This document shows positions 44,692 through 55,097 of a stretch of 64,000 nucleotides of DNA, piece after piece. Source of the DNA: Pseudidiomarina tainanensis. Its GTDB lineage: Bacteria; Pseudomonadota; Gammaproteobacteria; Enterobacterales; Alteromonadaceae. Where the stretch lies: the NCBI RefSeq assembly GCF_004214835.1, contig NZ_PIQJ01000001.1:806001-870000 (forward strand), given 5' to 3'. The notes below the pieces were generated by a model. The model did not search any database. It was not told the origin of the DNA and was given only the letters and a program-made list of their open reading frames with translations. How positions within the stretch are numbered: position 1 is the first letter of the stretch; every line of letters starts with the position of its first letter. Made by a program: the position numbers and the translations under genes.

Positions 44692-45801
44692 TTAATCATG
44701 CATAACTAAACGTTGGTTCGTTGCAACTGCCATCAGTAAACCAAACCCAGCGAGCAAAGTCACCATTGAGGTGCCACCGTAACTGATGAGAGGTAAGGGT
44801 ACACCAACCACAGGCAATAAACCGGAAACCATGCCGATATTTACAAGAACATAAACAAAAAAAGTTAGGGTGAGGCTACCGGCGAGTAATTTCTGATAAA
44901 CCTTTTGCGCACGCATGGCGATAATCAGACCACGAACAATGACAAAGCCGTATAGAATGAACAGGCCAATCACACCCACGAGGCCGAACTCCTCACTAAA
45001 TACGGAAAAGATAAAATCGGTATGGCGCTCTGGTAAAAACTCGAGTTGTGATTGTGTACCTTGAAGCCAGCCTTTGCCCTCAACACCACCGGAACCAATC
45101 GCAATTTTGGATTGAATGATTTGATAACCAGAGCCCAGCGGATCGCGTTCGGGATCAAGAAATGTCAATACTCGCTGGCGTTGATAGCCATGCATTAAAA
45201 AGAACCACAACACCGGAATAAAAGCGCCAATAGCTGCCGCAAAAAAGGTGATTAAACGCCAGCTGATACCCGATAGAAATAAGACAAAAATACCTGAGCT
45301 TGCAATAAGGATTGATGTCCCTAAATCAGGCTGTTTTGCGATCATCAAAGTGGGAACCATGAGCAACATAAATGCGGCAGCTAATCGACGTTTAGTCGGT
45401 GGAATCCCGTGTTCAGCAAGAAACCACGCAATCGTCATCGGTACGGCTAGCTTCATGATTTCAGACGGTTGAATGGTGACCACACCAAGGTTCAACCATC
45501 GTTGTGCTCCTTTACTGGATTCACCAAATAACAATACGCCCAGCAACAGCACAACACCGATAGCAAACAGTGGCAACGAAAAACGTTCAATAGCACCGAG
45601 AGGAATTTGTGCAATCACCAGCATTGCGGTGAATGCTAGGCCGATACGAATGAGCTGGCGTTCTGTCATGGCAAGATCTTGCCCGCTTGCGGAATAAACG
45701 GTGATTAAGCTAAGCACCGCTAGCGCCAGTAGGCCAAGAAATAGCGGACCATCAATGTGGAAACGCTGCAGCCACTTATTCTTTTGTTGATTGCTGCGCA
45801 T
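44692..45801 (-). CDS. rodA: Peptidoglycan glycosyltransferase RodA (SEDS family)
   Basis: Inner-membrane polymerase of lateral-wall peptidoglycan, working with PBP2. The 369-residue, multi-helix protein has SASGQD near the start, KGAQRWLNLGVVTIQPSEIMKLAVP, GSGGVEGKGWLQGTQSQLEFLPERHTDFIFSV and VGVPLPLISYGGTSM. I set the start at ATG 45801, as in E. coli RodA. The open frame continues to 45876 but lacks homology. It overlaps the mrdA stop by 26 bp. Confidence 0.97.
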   Translation of the reverse strand: MRSNQQKNKWLQRFHIDGPLFLGLLALAVLSLITVYSASGQDLAMTERQLIRIGLAFTAMLVIAQIPLGAIERFSLPLFAIGVVLLLGVLLFGESSKGAQRWLNLGVVTIQPSEIMKLAVPMTIAWFLAEHGIPPTKRRLAAAFMLLMVPTLMIAKQPDLGTSILIASSGIFVLFLSGISWRLITFFAAAIGAFIPVLWFFLMHGYQRQRVLTFLDPERDPLGSGYQIIQSKIAIGSGGVEGKGWLQGTQSQLEFLPERHTDFIFSVFSEEFGLVGVIGLFILYGFVIVRGLIIAMRAQKVYQKLLAGSLTLTFFVYVLVNIGMVSGLLPVVGVPLPLISYGGTSMVTLLAGFGLLMAVATNQRLVMHD

Positions 45802-47662
45802 AACGCTGTTCCTGTTCAAAGTAGAAATCAAGTAACCTTCTTGCCATTGGGGCTGCAACACTACCACCGCCACCAATCGTATTTTCTACGGCAATAACAA
45901 CGACTAACTCAGGGTTTTCAGCCGGAGCATGGCCAACATACATCGCATTATCACGATAACGTTCATCAATTTCTTCGGCGTTGTATTCTTCTTCCTGACC
46001 AATGCTACGCACTTGAGCCGTTCCTGTTTTACCGCCGCTGGTATAGGTTGCATCTTTGAATGCACGATGCGCGGTGCCTTTAATCGAACTCACAGTTAAA
46101 TTGAGCGCCTGTAATACGACATCCCAATTTTTGGGATTTTTCAAGGTAACAGGTTCGCGCATTTCAACCACAGCCGGCAAGACAACTTCACCTTCTTGAA
46201 TGGCATGCAATAACCGCGGTACGGGTCTTTCGCCGCGGTTGACGATAACTGAAGTTCCCACGGCTAATTGCATTGGTGTGGTGGTCCAGTAGCTTTGACC
46301 AATACCAATCGAAACGGTTTCACCTGCATACCACGGCTGATTGAAACGAGCCCGCTTCCAGCCTCGTGATGGCATGACAGCTGCTGATTCTTCGGCGATA
46401 TCGATTCCAGTGCGTGCACCAAAACCATAGCGAACCATGCCATCGTGAATGGTATCAATGCCCATTTTTAACGCTAAATCGTAATAGAACGTATCGCAAC
46501 TTTCGACAATCGCATCGGTGACATTGACCCAGCCATGGCCCCAGGCTAACCAGTCACGATAGCGATGGTCAACGCCTTCTATTTGGAACCAACCAGGATC
46601 CCAAACTTTGGTGGTTGGGGTGATAATACCTTCTTCGAGACCCAACACGGCAAGTTGTGGTTTGACCGTTGAAGCGGGTGGATAGCCGCCTTGTGTTGAA
46701 CGATTTAATAAAGGAGAGTGGCGAGAATTTAACAGGCTCTGGTATTGTGCGTAAGAAATGCCTTGGGCAAACCAGTTCGGATCGTAACTTGGCTTACTCA
46801 CCATGGCTCGAATTGCGCCATCGCGAGGATCCATCAAGATGATCGATCCACGCTCGTCCCCGAGTAGTTCGTATGCAAATTGCTGCAGTTCAATGTCTAA
46901 TTCAAGGTGAAGATCTTGGCCTGGTATAGGTGGCTCAACCGAGAGGGTACGGATATTGCGGCCGTGGATATCCACTTCAACTTGTTGATATCCGATGGTG
47001 CCATGGAGCAGCTCTTCATAATATCTTTCAATACCAAGTTTACCGATGACCCGTGTGGCGGCGTAATTTGCCTGTTTGTCCTCTTCGCGTAACTTGTTTA
47101 AATCATTGCGGTTAATTTTAGCGACGTAGCCAAGCGCATGAGTAATTGCTTCGCCATAGGGGTAATGCCGAACCAGCCGCGCTTCAATGCTAACGCCTGG
47201 AAATTCGTGTTGGCGCACAGCAAAGCGCGCCGCCTGTTGTTCGGTTAAACCGTCAAGCAAAATGATCTGATTAAAGCGGCGTTCACGACGCCGGTTCTCG
47301 TGAAACTCAGCGATGGTCTCATCGTCGATGGCGAGCAGTTGTTGCAGTTGAGTAAGTGTTTGTTCTAAGTCTTGAACTTTTTCTGGCGTTACTTCAAGAC
47401 TCATTACCGGCTGGTTTTCTGCCAGAATACGCCCTCGACGATCATAAATTAGGCCACGGTTTGGCGCTAATGGAACAACCTTAATACGATTATCATTGGA
47501 GCGAGTTTGGAAACTTTGATGATCAACGACCTGCAGTCGATACATGTTGGTGAACAATACACCAAAGGCAATCACAACAATAAGCAGACTAACAAAAACG
47601 CGACGCCCGAAAAGCGTAGATTCAGCATGATGATCTCGAATGGTGACGCGTTTATGCTTCAT
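45776..47662 (-). CDS. mrdA: Penicillin-binding protein 2 (transpeptidase MrdA)
   Basis: Transpeptidase of the elongasome. The 628-residue protein (start ATG 47662) has a cytoplasmic tail and one N-terminal membrane anchor at about residues 18-40. TRSNDNRIKVVPLAPNRGLIYDRRG follows, then the active-site ASTVKPQ (SxxK), a SCD version of the second motif (ESCDTFYYDLA) and SGGKTGTAQ (KTG). The longer open frame starts inside rlmH and adds 21 residues. Coupling to rlmH is by a 1-bp gap. It forms the elongation complex with RodA. Confidence 0.97.
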   Translation of the reverse strand: MKHKRVTIRDHHAESTLFGRRVFVSLLIVVIAFGVLFTNMYRLQVVDHQSFQTRSNDNRIKVVPLAPNRGLIYDRRGRILAENQPVMSLEVTPEKVQDLEQTLTQLQQLLAIDDETIAEFHENRRRERRFNQIILLDGLTEQQAARFAVRQHEFPGVSIEARLVRHYPYGEAITHALGYVAKINRNDLNKLREEDKQANYAATRVIGKLGIERYYEELLHGTIGYQQVEVDIHGRNIRTLSVEPPIPGQDLHLELDIELQQFAYELLGDERGSIILMDPRDGAIRAMVSKPSYDPNWFAQGISYAQYQSLLNSRHSPLLNRSTQGGYPPASTVKPQLAVLGLEEGIITPTTKVWDPGWFQIEGVDHRYRDWLAWGHGWVNVTDAIVESCDTFYYDLALKMGIDTIHDGMVRYGFGARTGIDIAEESAAVMPSRGWKRARFNQPWYAGETVSIGIGQSYWTTTPMQLAVGTSVIVNRGERPVPRLLHAIQEGEVVLPAVVEMREPVTLKNPKNWDVVLQALNLTVSSIKGTAHRAFKDATYTSGGKTGTAQVRSIGQEEEYNAEEIDERYRDNAMYVGHAPAENPELVVVIAVENTIGGGGSVAAPMARRLLDFYFEQEQRYAQQSTKE

Positions 47663-47663
47663 A

Positions 47664-48134
47664 TTACTCGCGATGATATGGATGGTTAGCGGTAACACTC
47701 CAAGCGCGGTACAGACTTTCAGCAATCAGTACACGTACGAGAGGGTGTGGTAATGTTAATGCTGACAATGACCAACGCTCATCAGCTGCTGCAATGCATT
47801 CGGGAGCGAGTCCTTCTGGCCCACCAACCAACAAGCTAACATCACGGCCATCCATGAGCCAAGTTTCGAGCCGCTGTGCAAGCTGAGGTGTCGTCCAGCT
47901 TTTGCCGGTTACTTCCAGGGTGACAATGCGATCGCCCTTGCCAACAGCAGCCAGCATCGCTTCACCTTCTTGACGCAAAATTCGCGCGATATCAGCATTT
48001 TTACCACGTTTTCCAGCGTTAATCTCGATGAGTTCAAGTTGGCAATCAGCTGGAAAACGTTTGGCGTAGGTTTGATAACCAGTGCTGACCCAATCAGGCA
48101 TTTTCTGCCCAACAGCAATCAGCCGAATACGCAT
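47664..48134 (-). CDS. rlmH: 23S rRNA pseudouridine-1915 N3-methyltransferase RlmH
   Basis: SPOUT-class methyltransferase acting on helix 69 of 23S rRNA in the assembled 70S ribosome. The 156-residue protein has [14 protein letters not shown] at the start and a C-terminal knot with [38 protein letters not shown]. It overlaps the rsfS stop by one base and precedes mrdA. This order (rsfS-rlmH-mrdA-rodA) is conserved in E. coli. Confidence 0.98.
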   Translation of the reverse strand: MRIRLIAVGQKMPDWVSTGYQTYAKRFPADCQLELIEINAGKRGKNADIARILRQEGEAMLAAVGKGDRIVTLEVTGKSWTTPQLAQRLETWLMDGRDVSLLVGGPEGLAPECIAAADERWSLSALTLPHPLVRVLIAESLYRAWSVTANHPYHRE

Positions 48135-48466
48135 TACTTTCGCCCCCAGAGCTTTTCGAGCTCATAGAAGTCGCGAATAGATTCTTGCATGATATGCACA
48201 ACCACATCGCCGAGATCGACCAGAACCCATTCTGAATGTTCATGACCTTCGATACCGAGTGGTGCAACACCATGATGTTTGGCTTCAGTTGCCACATAGT
48301 TGGCAATACTACGAACATGCGTTTTTGAGTTGCCTGAACAGATGATCATATATTCTGCAACGTCGGTTTGATCATGAACATCAAGTACTTTAATGTCACG
48401 GCCTTTCAGGTCTTCAACTTTGTCGACAACAAAGTCGCGTAATTGTTCTGCTTGCAAGAGATCCAC
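48134..48466 (-). CDS. rsfS: Ribosomal silencing factor RsfS
   Basis: A 110-residue factor that binds L14 and blocks joining of subunits during starvation. Motifs are the [35 protein letters not shown] stretch and the [32 protein letters not shown] tail. It lies 74 bp downstream of nadD, in the same order as E. coli (nadD-rsfS-rlmH). Confidence 0.97.
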   Translation of the reverse strand: MDLLQAEQLRDFVVDKVEDLKGRDIKVLDVHDQTDVAEYMIICSGNSKTHVRSIANYVATEAKHHGVAPLGIEGHEHSEWVLVDLGDVVVHIMQESIRDFYELEKLWGRK

Positions 48467-48540
48467 GCTCCAATAATTCGGCTAATAAAATAATGTCATA
48501 AAACGGGCGTAGTTTACCACGAAGCAATGGTAAAAATCAG

Positions 48541-49170
48541 CTAACGATAGAGTTGATGTGTTTGGATATAGTTAGCAACTGTCGTGGGTACAAGATGAGC
48601 CCAAGCTTGCTCAGTTTGAATCGCATTGCGGATGGCTGTAGCCGAGATATCAAATGCGGGCGTTTCGGCGAGGTAAACGTAACCATTTGGCTGGTCACGC
48701 AACTGTTCAGGGTGTTTTGTTTCAACCGCGGCTAACCATTGTTGTAAGGTGTCACTGAAGATATTGTGCGAATGCGGGCGACGCATGACCACGATATGCG
48801 CATGGTCGAGTAAATGTTGCCATTGGTACCAGCTTTCAAGCCCAGCAAACGCATCTTCGCCAACAATAAATACTAAGGTGTCGTGCGGCCAGCGTTGATG
48901 AAATTGGCTCAAGGTTAACTGGGTGTAAGATTTACGCGGTTGCAATAATTCCCAATTGTCGGCAATACAGTTAGGTAGCTCTTGCGCGGCCAGCTTTGCC
49001 ATAGCAAGCCGTTGTTCGGCGCTGGCGCCCGGATAACTGCGATGTGGCGGTTGCGCGCTGGGTAACAGGATGAGTTGGTCGCAGGCAATGAGCTCACAGA
49101 CGTGCTTGACTGCGTTTAAATGACCCCAATGAATTGGATCAAAGGTACCGCCTAATATTGCCCGCATCAT
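48541..49170 (-). CDS. nadD: Nicotinate-nucleotide adenylyltransferase
   Basis: Adenylates nicotinate mononucleotide in NAD synthesis. The 209-residue protein has the nucleotidyltransferase GGTFDPIHWGHL (GTFDPxHxGH motif, residues 7-18). VFIVGEDAFAGLESWYQW and the C-terminal DISATAIRNAI (ISxTxxR) follow. Its start overlaps the holA stop by 4 bp. The operon is lptE-holA-nadD-rsfS-rlmH, as in E. coli. Confidence 0.98.
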   Translation of the reverse strand: MMRAILGGTFDPIHWGHLNAVKHVCELIACDQLILLPSAQPPHRSYPGASAEQRLAMAKLAAQELPNCIADNWELLQPRKSYTQLTLSQFHQRWPHDTLVFIVGEDAFAGLESWYQWQHLLDHAHIVVMRRPHSHNIFSDTLQQWLAAVETKHPEQLRDQPNGYVYLAETPAFDISATAIRNAIQTEQAWAHLVPTTVANYIQTHQLYR

Positions 49171-50186
49171 TGTGGTAACCGACTCACGGCATCCGGCTGG
49201 CAGTAAAGAGTAACAAGATGCGTCGCCAGCGTACCGTAATCTTCACCAGAGTCGCGTTTAAATGCATACTCAAGTCGTGTCAATAATTCAGCAGCTTTAC
49301 TGATAGCCGGAGCTGTCATACGTTGACAAAAGTTTCGATAGGGGCCTTCTTGATTACGCCAAACGCCATTCTTACGGCAAGCATCAGCAAAGTTATCGGC
49401 TTGCTGCAAGGTGCATACGAGTTGCCATTCACGTTGTAGCATCCAATTTAAAATAGCTTCTTCAACATCGTCTTCTAACAAGCGAGCGAGGCGATGCAGG
49501 GCGTTATTTAGGTCAGCATGCAGGATGGCTTCTTGCAGGGCAAAAACATTAAATCGGCTCTGGTCTTGAGCGGCTTGCTGAATCGAATCGGCAGATATCG
49601 GTTGCGGTAAATCGCTTAGTGCGAGCTTTTGTAATTCTTGATCCAGAGCAAGCAAATTTCCTTCAAACCAACTCGTCAACAGTTGTGTTGCCTCTGCATT
49701 GAGTTGTAACCGATATCGCTGTGCGCGTTGCTGAATAAAGCGGGGTAAACTGGCACGATCAGGACTGTTAGCACTCACCACGGGCCCAGCCGAGACTAAG
49801 TCTTGATACCATTTTGATTTGAGCTGCTCTTGCTTTAATTTGGGGCCGATGATGATCAGAATCTGATCTTCAAGTGGGGCTTGAGCATACTGTCTTAAAG
49901 CATCGGCGCCATCACGTCCAGGCTTGCCTTCCGGTAGTTCTAGCTCAACAAGCTTTTTACTTGAAAATAAGCTGAAACTTGCACTCTGGTCTCTTAGCAA
50001 ACGCCAATCAAACTGGCTGTCTTGTAAGTGCCGTTCACGTTCGTCGATACCCTGTTGGCGCGCAATTTTACGTAATTGTTGAAGTGCGTCATCGATTAAT
50101 AATGGAGCATCACCGAACACACAAATAACCGCAGGCAGTCCCGATTGGGAGAACTGGTCTTGCAATTGTGTTGGGGTGAGCTGCAT
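49167..50186 (-). CDS. holA: DNA polymerase III delta subunit
   Basis: Opens the beta sliding clamp as part of the clamp loader. The 339-residue protein has the family start QLTPTQLQDQFSQSGLPAVICVFGDAPLLIDDALQQLR. FSLFSSKKLVELELPEGKPG carries the clamp-binding wedge, and a helical C-terminal domain follows. It is 6 bp downstream of lptE and overlaps nadD. Length matches E. coli HolA (343). Confidence 0.96.
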   Translation of the reverse strand: MQLTPTQLQDQFSQSGLPAVICVFGDAPLLIDDALQQLRKIARQQGIDERERHLQDSQFDWRLLRDQSASFSLFSSKKLVELELPEGKPGRDGADALRQYAQAPLEDQILIIIGPKLKQEQLKSKWYQDLVSAGPVVSANSPDRASLPRFIQQRAQRYRLQLNAEATQLLTSWFEGNLLALDQELQKLALSDLPQPISADSIQQAAQDQSRFNVFALQEAILHADLNNALHRLARLLEDDVEEAILNWMLQREWQLVCTLQQADNFADACRKNGVWRNQEGPYRNFCQRMTAPAISKAAELLTRLEYAFKRDSGEDYGTLATHLVTLYCQPDAVSRLPQ

Positions 50187-50192
50187 TATCGA

Positions 50193-50681
50193 TTACTCCG
50201 TGAGGTAGGCAATCGTTTGGCGCAACAGTAAGCGCGCTGCTTCTTCGCGCATTTCCTGAACCAGTACCTCTCGTTCACGTGTTTTTGCCAAGGCAAAGTT
50301 CGGGTCATCTTGGTAGTCGCGATAGACTTCAACTTGTTGTTGCGCGGAAACTTCGCCTTGTTCAATCAACTGGTAATAGACTGTATAAATCATTTCATAT
50401 TCGGCGACTTGCCCTGACTGCGATAACGACAAGGTGCGTCGATCGAGAGTGTCGTCTAGCACTTCAATAATGAGGCTTTTTTGTTGCGTGCCATCAAGTT
50501 TTGCACCAGCAAGATTCAAACGGCGCTCAAGCACTTGCTGAAATTCGCTAAAGGCGGGTGCTTGTACACTGACTGTTTGCATCGCCGGTGGCAACTGATA
50601 GTCATCGCGTAATTGAAAACCACAGCCGGTTAGGGCTGTGGCTAAGGCTATTACGGTTAACTTCAGAATCAGCTGTCGCAT
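50193..50681 (-). CDS. lptE: LPS-assembly lipoprotein LptE
   Basis: Outer-membrane lipoprotein that plugs the LptD channel in LPS transport. The 162-residue protein has a signal with lipobox LTGC (Cys20). CGFQLRDDYQLPPAMQTVSVQ follows, then QQVLERRLNLAGA and a C-terminal helix VQEMREEAARLLLRQTIAYL. It lies between leuS and holA, the conserved order leuS-lptE-holA-nadD. The leuS stop is 15 bp upstream. Confidence 0.96.
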   Translation of the reverse strand: MRQLILKLTVIALATALTGCGFQLRDDYQLPPAMQTVSVQAPAFSEFQQVLERRLNLAGAKLDGTQQKSLIIEVLDDTLDRRTLSLSQSGQVAEYEMIYTVYYQLIEQGEVSAQQQVEVYRDYQDDPNFALAKTREREVLVQEMREEAARLLLRQTIAYLTE

Positions 50682-50696
50682 AGTCGGTAACCTATG

Positions 50697-53306
50697 TTAG
50701 TTCGCTACGATATTAAAAAGCTTACCTGGCACGTAAATTTGCTTACGAATGGTTTTACCATCAATAAACTTTTGTACGTTTTCATCAGCGAGCGCCACAG
50801 CGGTCACTTGATCTTGGTTTGCATCAGCGGAAACAGTAATTTTACTGCGCACTTTGCCATTTACTTGAACCACGACGAGCACCGATGTTTCAACTAGTGC
50901 GGCTTCGTCGAATTGCGGCCAAGCGGCAAAGTTGACGTCGTCTTGGTGCCCAAGTGCTTGCCACAGCGCTTCGCTCAGATGTGGGGTTACCGGTGCCAAC
51001 ATAAGTACCACTGCATCAAGTGCTTCAGCCATAATGCCACGATCAAGTTCGGTGGCTAATGGTGCTTTTTGCAGGCGATTTAATAACTCCATGATGGCAG
51101 CGATAGCCGTATTGAAGTTTTGGCGACGCCCCATATCATCAGTAACTTTCGCAATGGTACGGTGCACTTCGCGGCGTAGTTCTTGTTGAGCGTCGGATAA
51201 TTCGCTCCAATTCTGACTGCGAGACTGTTCTGCAACCTCAACAAAGTCAGCCACTAAACGCCACACGCGACGTAAGAAACGTTGTGCACCTTCAACACCT
51301 GAGTCAGCCCACTCCAAAGTGGCTTCTGGTGGCGCTGCGAACATCATGAATAAACGCACGGTATCAGCGCCGTATTTATCAATCATGACTTGTGGGTCGA
51401 TACCGTTATTCTTGGATTTCGACATTTTGGTCATGCCGCCATGTTGCACGGGCTGGCCATCAGTGGTCAGAATCGCTTGGGTAATACGACCCTTTTCGTC
51501 ACGAATAATTTCAACATCAAGCGGCGAGTACCAAGTGATTTTGCCCGAAGCATCTTCGCGGTAGTAGCTATCTGCTAAAACCATACCTTGCGTTAATAGG
51601 CGCTTAAACGGCTCGTCTGAACTAACCAAGCCGGTGTCACGCAATAACTTGTGGAAGAAGCGTGCATACAATAAATGTAAGATGGCATGCTCGATACCAC
51701 CGATATACTGATCAACAGGTAGCCAATAGTTTGCTTGCTCAGGGTTGAGCATGCCGTCATGGAAATTGGCGCTACAATAGCGAGCGTAATACCACGACGA
51801 CTCCATAAAGGTATCGAAAGTATCGGTTTCATGCTCGGCTGGCGCACCGTTATAGGTTGTTTTACGCCAGTTTTCATCGGCTTTGATTGGCGAGGTTGTG
51901 CCATCCATCACGACATCTTCTGGTAGACGCACAGGTAACTGATCCGCCGGTACTGGAACCGACTCACCGTTAGGCAAGTTCAGCATCGGAATTGGCGTGC
52001 CCCAATAGCGTTGACGTGAAACGCCCCAATCGCGTAGACGATAATTAACCTGACGACGACCGATGTTGCGCTGTTCTAGGTGCGCAGCAATCGCGTCAAA
52101 GGCTTCGTCACTGCTCAGACCGTCATACTCGCCGGAGTTAATGGTAGTACCTTTGGTTGTAATCGCTCCGGTAGCGATATCTTCATCGCCAGATGCTGGA
52201 TCAATGACAACTTGAATCGGTAGATCATAAGCTGTCGCGAATTCCCAGTCGCGTTGGTCGTGAGCAGGTACCGCCATCACTGCGCCTGAGCCGTAATCCA
52301 TCAAGACAAAGTTGGCAACCCACACCGGAATCTGCTCGCCGGTCATTGGGTGCACTGCACGAACACCGGTATCCATGCCTTTCTTATCAATGGTTGCCAG
52401 TTCAGCTTCCGCCATCTTGGTATTTTTGATGGTTTCAATAAATGCCGCTAATTCAGGATTGTTTGCGGCAGCTTCTTGCGCAAGTGGATGCTGTGCTGCG
52501 ACCGCCATATACGTCACGCCATAAAGCGTATCCGGACGCGTCGTATAAACGGTTAACTGACGCTCGCTATTGGCAATTGAAAAGTCAATTTCGACGCCTT
52601 CAGATCGACCAATCCAATTGCGTTGCATGGTTTTGACCTGCTCAGGCCAGCCTTCTAGCTGGTCCAAATCCGTCAACAACTCTTCAGCGTAATCGGTGAT
52701 TTTAATGAACCACTGCGGAATTTCTTTTTGCTCAACAATAGCGCCTGAACGCCAGCCGCGACCGTCGATAACCTGTTCGTTAGCCAATACCGTCTGGTCA
52801 ATTGGGTCCCAGTTCACGGTCGCATTTTTTTTGTAAACCAAACCTTTTTCAAATAGTTTCGTGAAAAACCACTGCTCCCAGCGATAATACTCTGGGGTAC
52901 AGGTTGCAAGTTCACGTGACCAATCGTAACCAAAGCCAAGCGACTTTAATTGGTTACGCATGTAGTCGATGTTTTGATAAGTCCACTTAGCTGGCGCTGT
53001 TTTATTTTGGATAGCTGCGTTTTCTGCAGGCAAGCCAAAAGCATCCCAACCCATCGGTTGTAATACGTTTTTTCCTTGCATGCGTTGATAGCGGGCAACG
53101 ACATCACCAAGTGTGTAGTTACGCACGTGGCCCATGTGTAATTTGCCACTCGGGTATGGAAACATTGATAAGCAATAAAACTTCTCTTTGTTTTCATCTT
53201 CGGTAACGTTAAATACTTGGTCACGTTCCCAACGTTGCTGAACTTGCGGTTCTACAACGGCTGGATCATATTGTTCCGCTATTTTTTTTGACATCTGACT
53301 ATCCAT
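50697..53306 (-). CDS. leuS: Leucyl-tRNA synthetase
   Basis: Class I synthetase, 869 residues. It carries [16 protein letters not shown] (HIGH motif, about residues 46-61) and a large editing domain (from about 225, with [14 protein letters not shown]). [14 protein letters not shown] (KMSKS) lies near residue 627, with a C-terminal anticodon-binding domain. The start is either ATG 53306 or ATG 53294; the ribosome-binding site is weak for both. A 63-codon gene lies just upstream on the same strand. Confidence 0.98.
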   Translation of the reverse strand: MDSQMSKKIAEQYDPAVVEPQVQQRWERDQVFNVTEDENKEKFYCLSMFPYPSGKLHMGHVRNYTLGDVVARYQRMQGKNVLQPMGWDAFGLPAENAAIQNKTAPAKWTYQNIDYMRNQLKSLGFGYDWSRELATCTPEYYRWEQWFFTKLFEKGLVYKKNATVNWDPIDQTVLANEQVIDGRGWRSGAIVEQKEIPQWFIKITDYAEELLTDLDQLEGWPEQVKTMQRNWIGRSEGVEIDFSIANSERQLTVYTTRPDTLYGVTYMAVAAQHPLAQEAAANNPELAAFIETIKNTKMAEAELATIDKKGMDTGVRAVHPMTGEQIPVWVANFVLMDYGSGAVMAVPAHDQRDWEFATAYDLPIQVVIDPASGDEDIATGAITTKGTTINSGEYDGLSSDEAFDAIAAHLEQRNIGRRQVNYRLRDWGVSRQRYWGTPIPMLNLPNGESVPVPADQLPVRLPEDVVMDGTTSPIKADENWRKTTYNGAPAEHETDTFDTFMESSWYYARYCSANFHDGMLNPEQANYWLPVDQYIGGIEHAILHLLYARFFHKLLRDTGLVSSDEPFKRLLTQGMVLADSYYREDASGKITWYSPLDVEIIRDEKGRITQAILTTDGQPVQHGGMTKMSKSKNNGIDPQVMIDKYGADTVRLFMMFAAPPEATLEWADSGVEGAQRFLRRVWRLVADFVEVAEQSRSQNWSELSDAQQELRREVHRTIAKVTDDMGRRQNFNTAIAAIMELLNRLQKAPLATELDRGIMAEALDAVVLMLAPVTPHLSEALWQALGHQDDVNFAAWPQFDEAALVETSVLVVVQVNGKVRSKITVSADANQDQVTAVALADENVQKFIDGKTIRKQIYVPGKLFNIVAN

Positions 53307-53325
53307 TCAACTGCTAAATAATTGA

Positions 53326-53517
53326 TTAAAGGGCGTACCACATCATCAGCATAACGACGACACCAAACACACCAAAGAAGGCGTATTCAAGGCGTTCGCG
53401 CTGCTGGGCGTCACGGTTTTCGTTACGGTGAAAAGCAAACATGCCCAAACTAGTCACACCAAGTGAACCAGCACCAACTAAAATGGCAAATAACAAAGCG
53501 GCAATAATGTTTTCCAT
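53326..53517 (-). CDS. Small membrane protein of unknown function
   Basis: A 63-residue protein I do not recognise. It has two hydrophobic segments (about residues 4-27 and 45-62) with a short charged loop HRNENRDAQQRERLEY between them. A clear GGAGAA ribosome-binding site stands 6 bases before the ATG, so it is likely real. It lies between lnt and leuS on the same strand, 19 bp before leuS. No function can be proposed from the sequence. Confidence 0.7.
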   Translation of the reverse strand: MENIIAALLFAILVGAGSLGVTSLGMFAFHRNENRDAQQRERLEYAFFGVFGVVVMLMMWYAL

Positions 53518-53570
53518 GGCGATTCTCCATGCTGGATAAATAAAAGTTTAATACAGTAGCTTGAGTAAGC

Positions 53571-55097
53571 TTAGTTTACTGATTTTGAGCTGGTTTGACT
53601 ACGCCGAACTGCTATCAAAGTACTGACTAATGCCAGTATAACAGCGATTAGCCATGCGCCGAGTGAACCGAATAGTTGAAACAACGTTTGTCCTTTGACA
53701 ATAGGAACTTCGGCGCTTAATGCCGTCGAGGTAAACTGCGGTGCTCGTGCAATCTCATTGCCATAGGCGTCGACCACGGCAGTGATTCCATTATTGGTTG
53801 CTCGTAATAACGGGCGACCGAGCTCCAATGCTCGCATACGGGCAATTTGCATATGTTGGGCTGGCCCGTGTGAAGCGCCAAACCAAGTGTCGTTGCTCAC
53901 GGTTAAAATATAGTCTGTACTGGCTGAGACATTTGCTCGAACTTGCGCCGGGAATGCTATTTCGTAACAAATAGCGCCGGCTAAGTGAAAGCCTTTGGCG
54001 CGCAAGTTCGGTTGCTTGTAGTCTCCACGCGTAAACGAGCTCATCGGCAAGTCGAACAGAGGCGCAAGTGGTCGTAGTAAGTCTTCGAACGGGACAAACT
54101 CGCCAATCGGTAGTAACTGATGTTTTTGATAACGATTGGTATGACCATGTGCATAAGGCTCGACCGGTTGATAAGGTGCATCGAGACCGAGCACAATCAT
54201 CGTATTAAAGTATTCGCTATTCTGATAATCAATAATACCGGTAATTAGTGTGGTGTTGGTATCAACTAAAGCCTTATCGATATTTTTCAAAACATCATCG
54301 GTATAAGGTTCGGGCATGGTAATCGCTGATTCTGGCCAGACAATAATGTCATGAGTTGGATAATGAGGGCGACTCAAGTCCAGATAAGTCATCAAAGATT
54401 GCCAGTGTTGATCTGGATTCCATTTGATTGATTGTTCGATGTTGCCTTGTACAAGTAAAACCCGAGCTTCTTCCCCAGTGGATTTCAGTGGGCTTATCCA
54501 CGGTAGGGCGAATGGAATGATGAGTAAGCCGAAGGCAACCAGCCCAAACTCTTTTCGTTGATATTCAAACCAACAGTACAGTGAAATTGCAATCGACCAC
54601 AGTACGACCGTAATGCCGACGCCGCCTAACCACGGTGCGTAATTACCGAGCCAGCCATCGGTTTGCGTGTAACCAAGTTCAAGCCAAGGAAAGCCGGTGA
54701 GAAACCAACCTCGAATCGATTCACTGACCAACCAAGTGAGGGGTAACACGCCAATCGCCAGCCGCCCCAGCCAACGCTCGCTATATTTCCACAGAAACAA
54801 CGCTAATGCAGGGAAGATACTTAAGTAGATGAACAATACGGCTAAGACGGCAATCGATGCGAGAACTGGTAAGCCACCAAATTGGTCAATACTGACGTAG
54901 ATCCAGCTAAGGCCGGCACTAAACCAACCTAAACCGAAATAAAAGCCGATACGCCAAGCCATATATGGCGTGGTATCGCGCAGGGTAAACAGTAAGGCAA
55001 CCAAAACAGGTAACACCAGCCACGCCTGAGAGAAGGGCGCATAGCTGAATATTAGGCTGCCACCAAGTAGCAGCGCTATAATTCGTCGCGTGTTCAT
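53571..55097 (-). CDS. lnt: Apolipoprotein N-acyltransferase
   Basis: Adds the third acyl chain to lipoproteins at the inner membrane. The 508-residue protein has N-terminal membrane helices (about residues 5-195), then a nitrilase-like periplasmic domain. The triad is visible as Glu in VWPESAITMPE, Lys in KHQLLPIGEFVPFEDL and Cys in AGAICYEIAFP. A last helix closes the C-terminus. It starts one base after the corC stop and is in the corC-lnt order of E. coli. Confidence 0.98.
   Translation of the reverse strand: MNTRRIIALLLGGSLIFSYAPFSQAWLVLPVLVALLFTLRDTTPYMAWRIGFYFGLGWFSAGLSWIYVSIDQFGGLPVLASIAVLAVLFIYLSIFPALALFLWKYSERWLGRLAIGVLPLTWLVSESIRGWFLTGFPWLELGYTQTDGWLGNYAPWLGGVGITVVLWSIAISLYCWFEYQRKEFGLVAFGLLIIPFALPWISPLKSTGEEARVLLVQGNIEQSIKWNPDQHWQSLMTYLDLSRPHYPTHDIIVWPESAITMPEPYTDDVLKNIDKALVDTNTTLITGIIDYQNSEYFNTMIVLGLDAPYQPVEPYAHGHTNRYQKHQLLPIGEFVPFEDLLRPLAPLFDLPMSSFTRGDYKQPNLRAKGFHLAGAICYEIAFPAQVRANVSASTDYILTVSNDTWFGASHGPAQHMQIARMRALELGRPLLRATNNGITAVVDAYGNEIARAPQFTSTALSAEVPIVKGQTLFQLFGSLGAWLIAVILALVSTLIAVRRSQTSSKSVN

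Noticed and set aside
45802-45876. 25-residue extension of RodA
   Set aside because: No ribosome-binding site or similarity; it lies inside the mrdA coding end and gives a hydrophilic/Gln-rich start unlike RodA.
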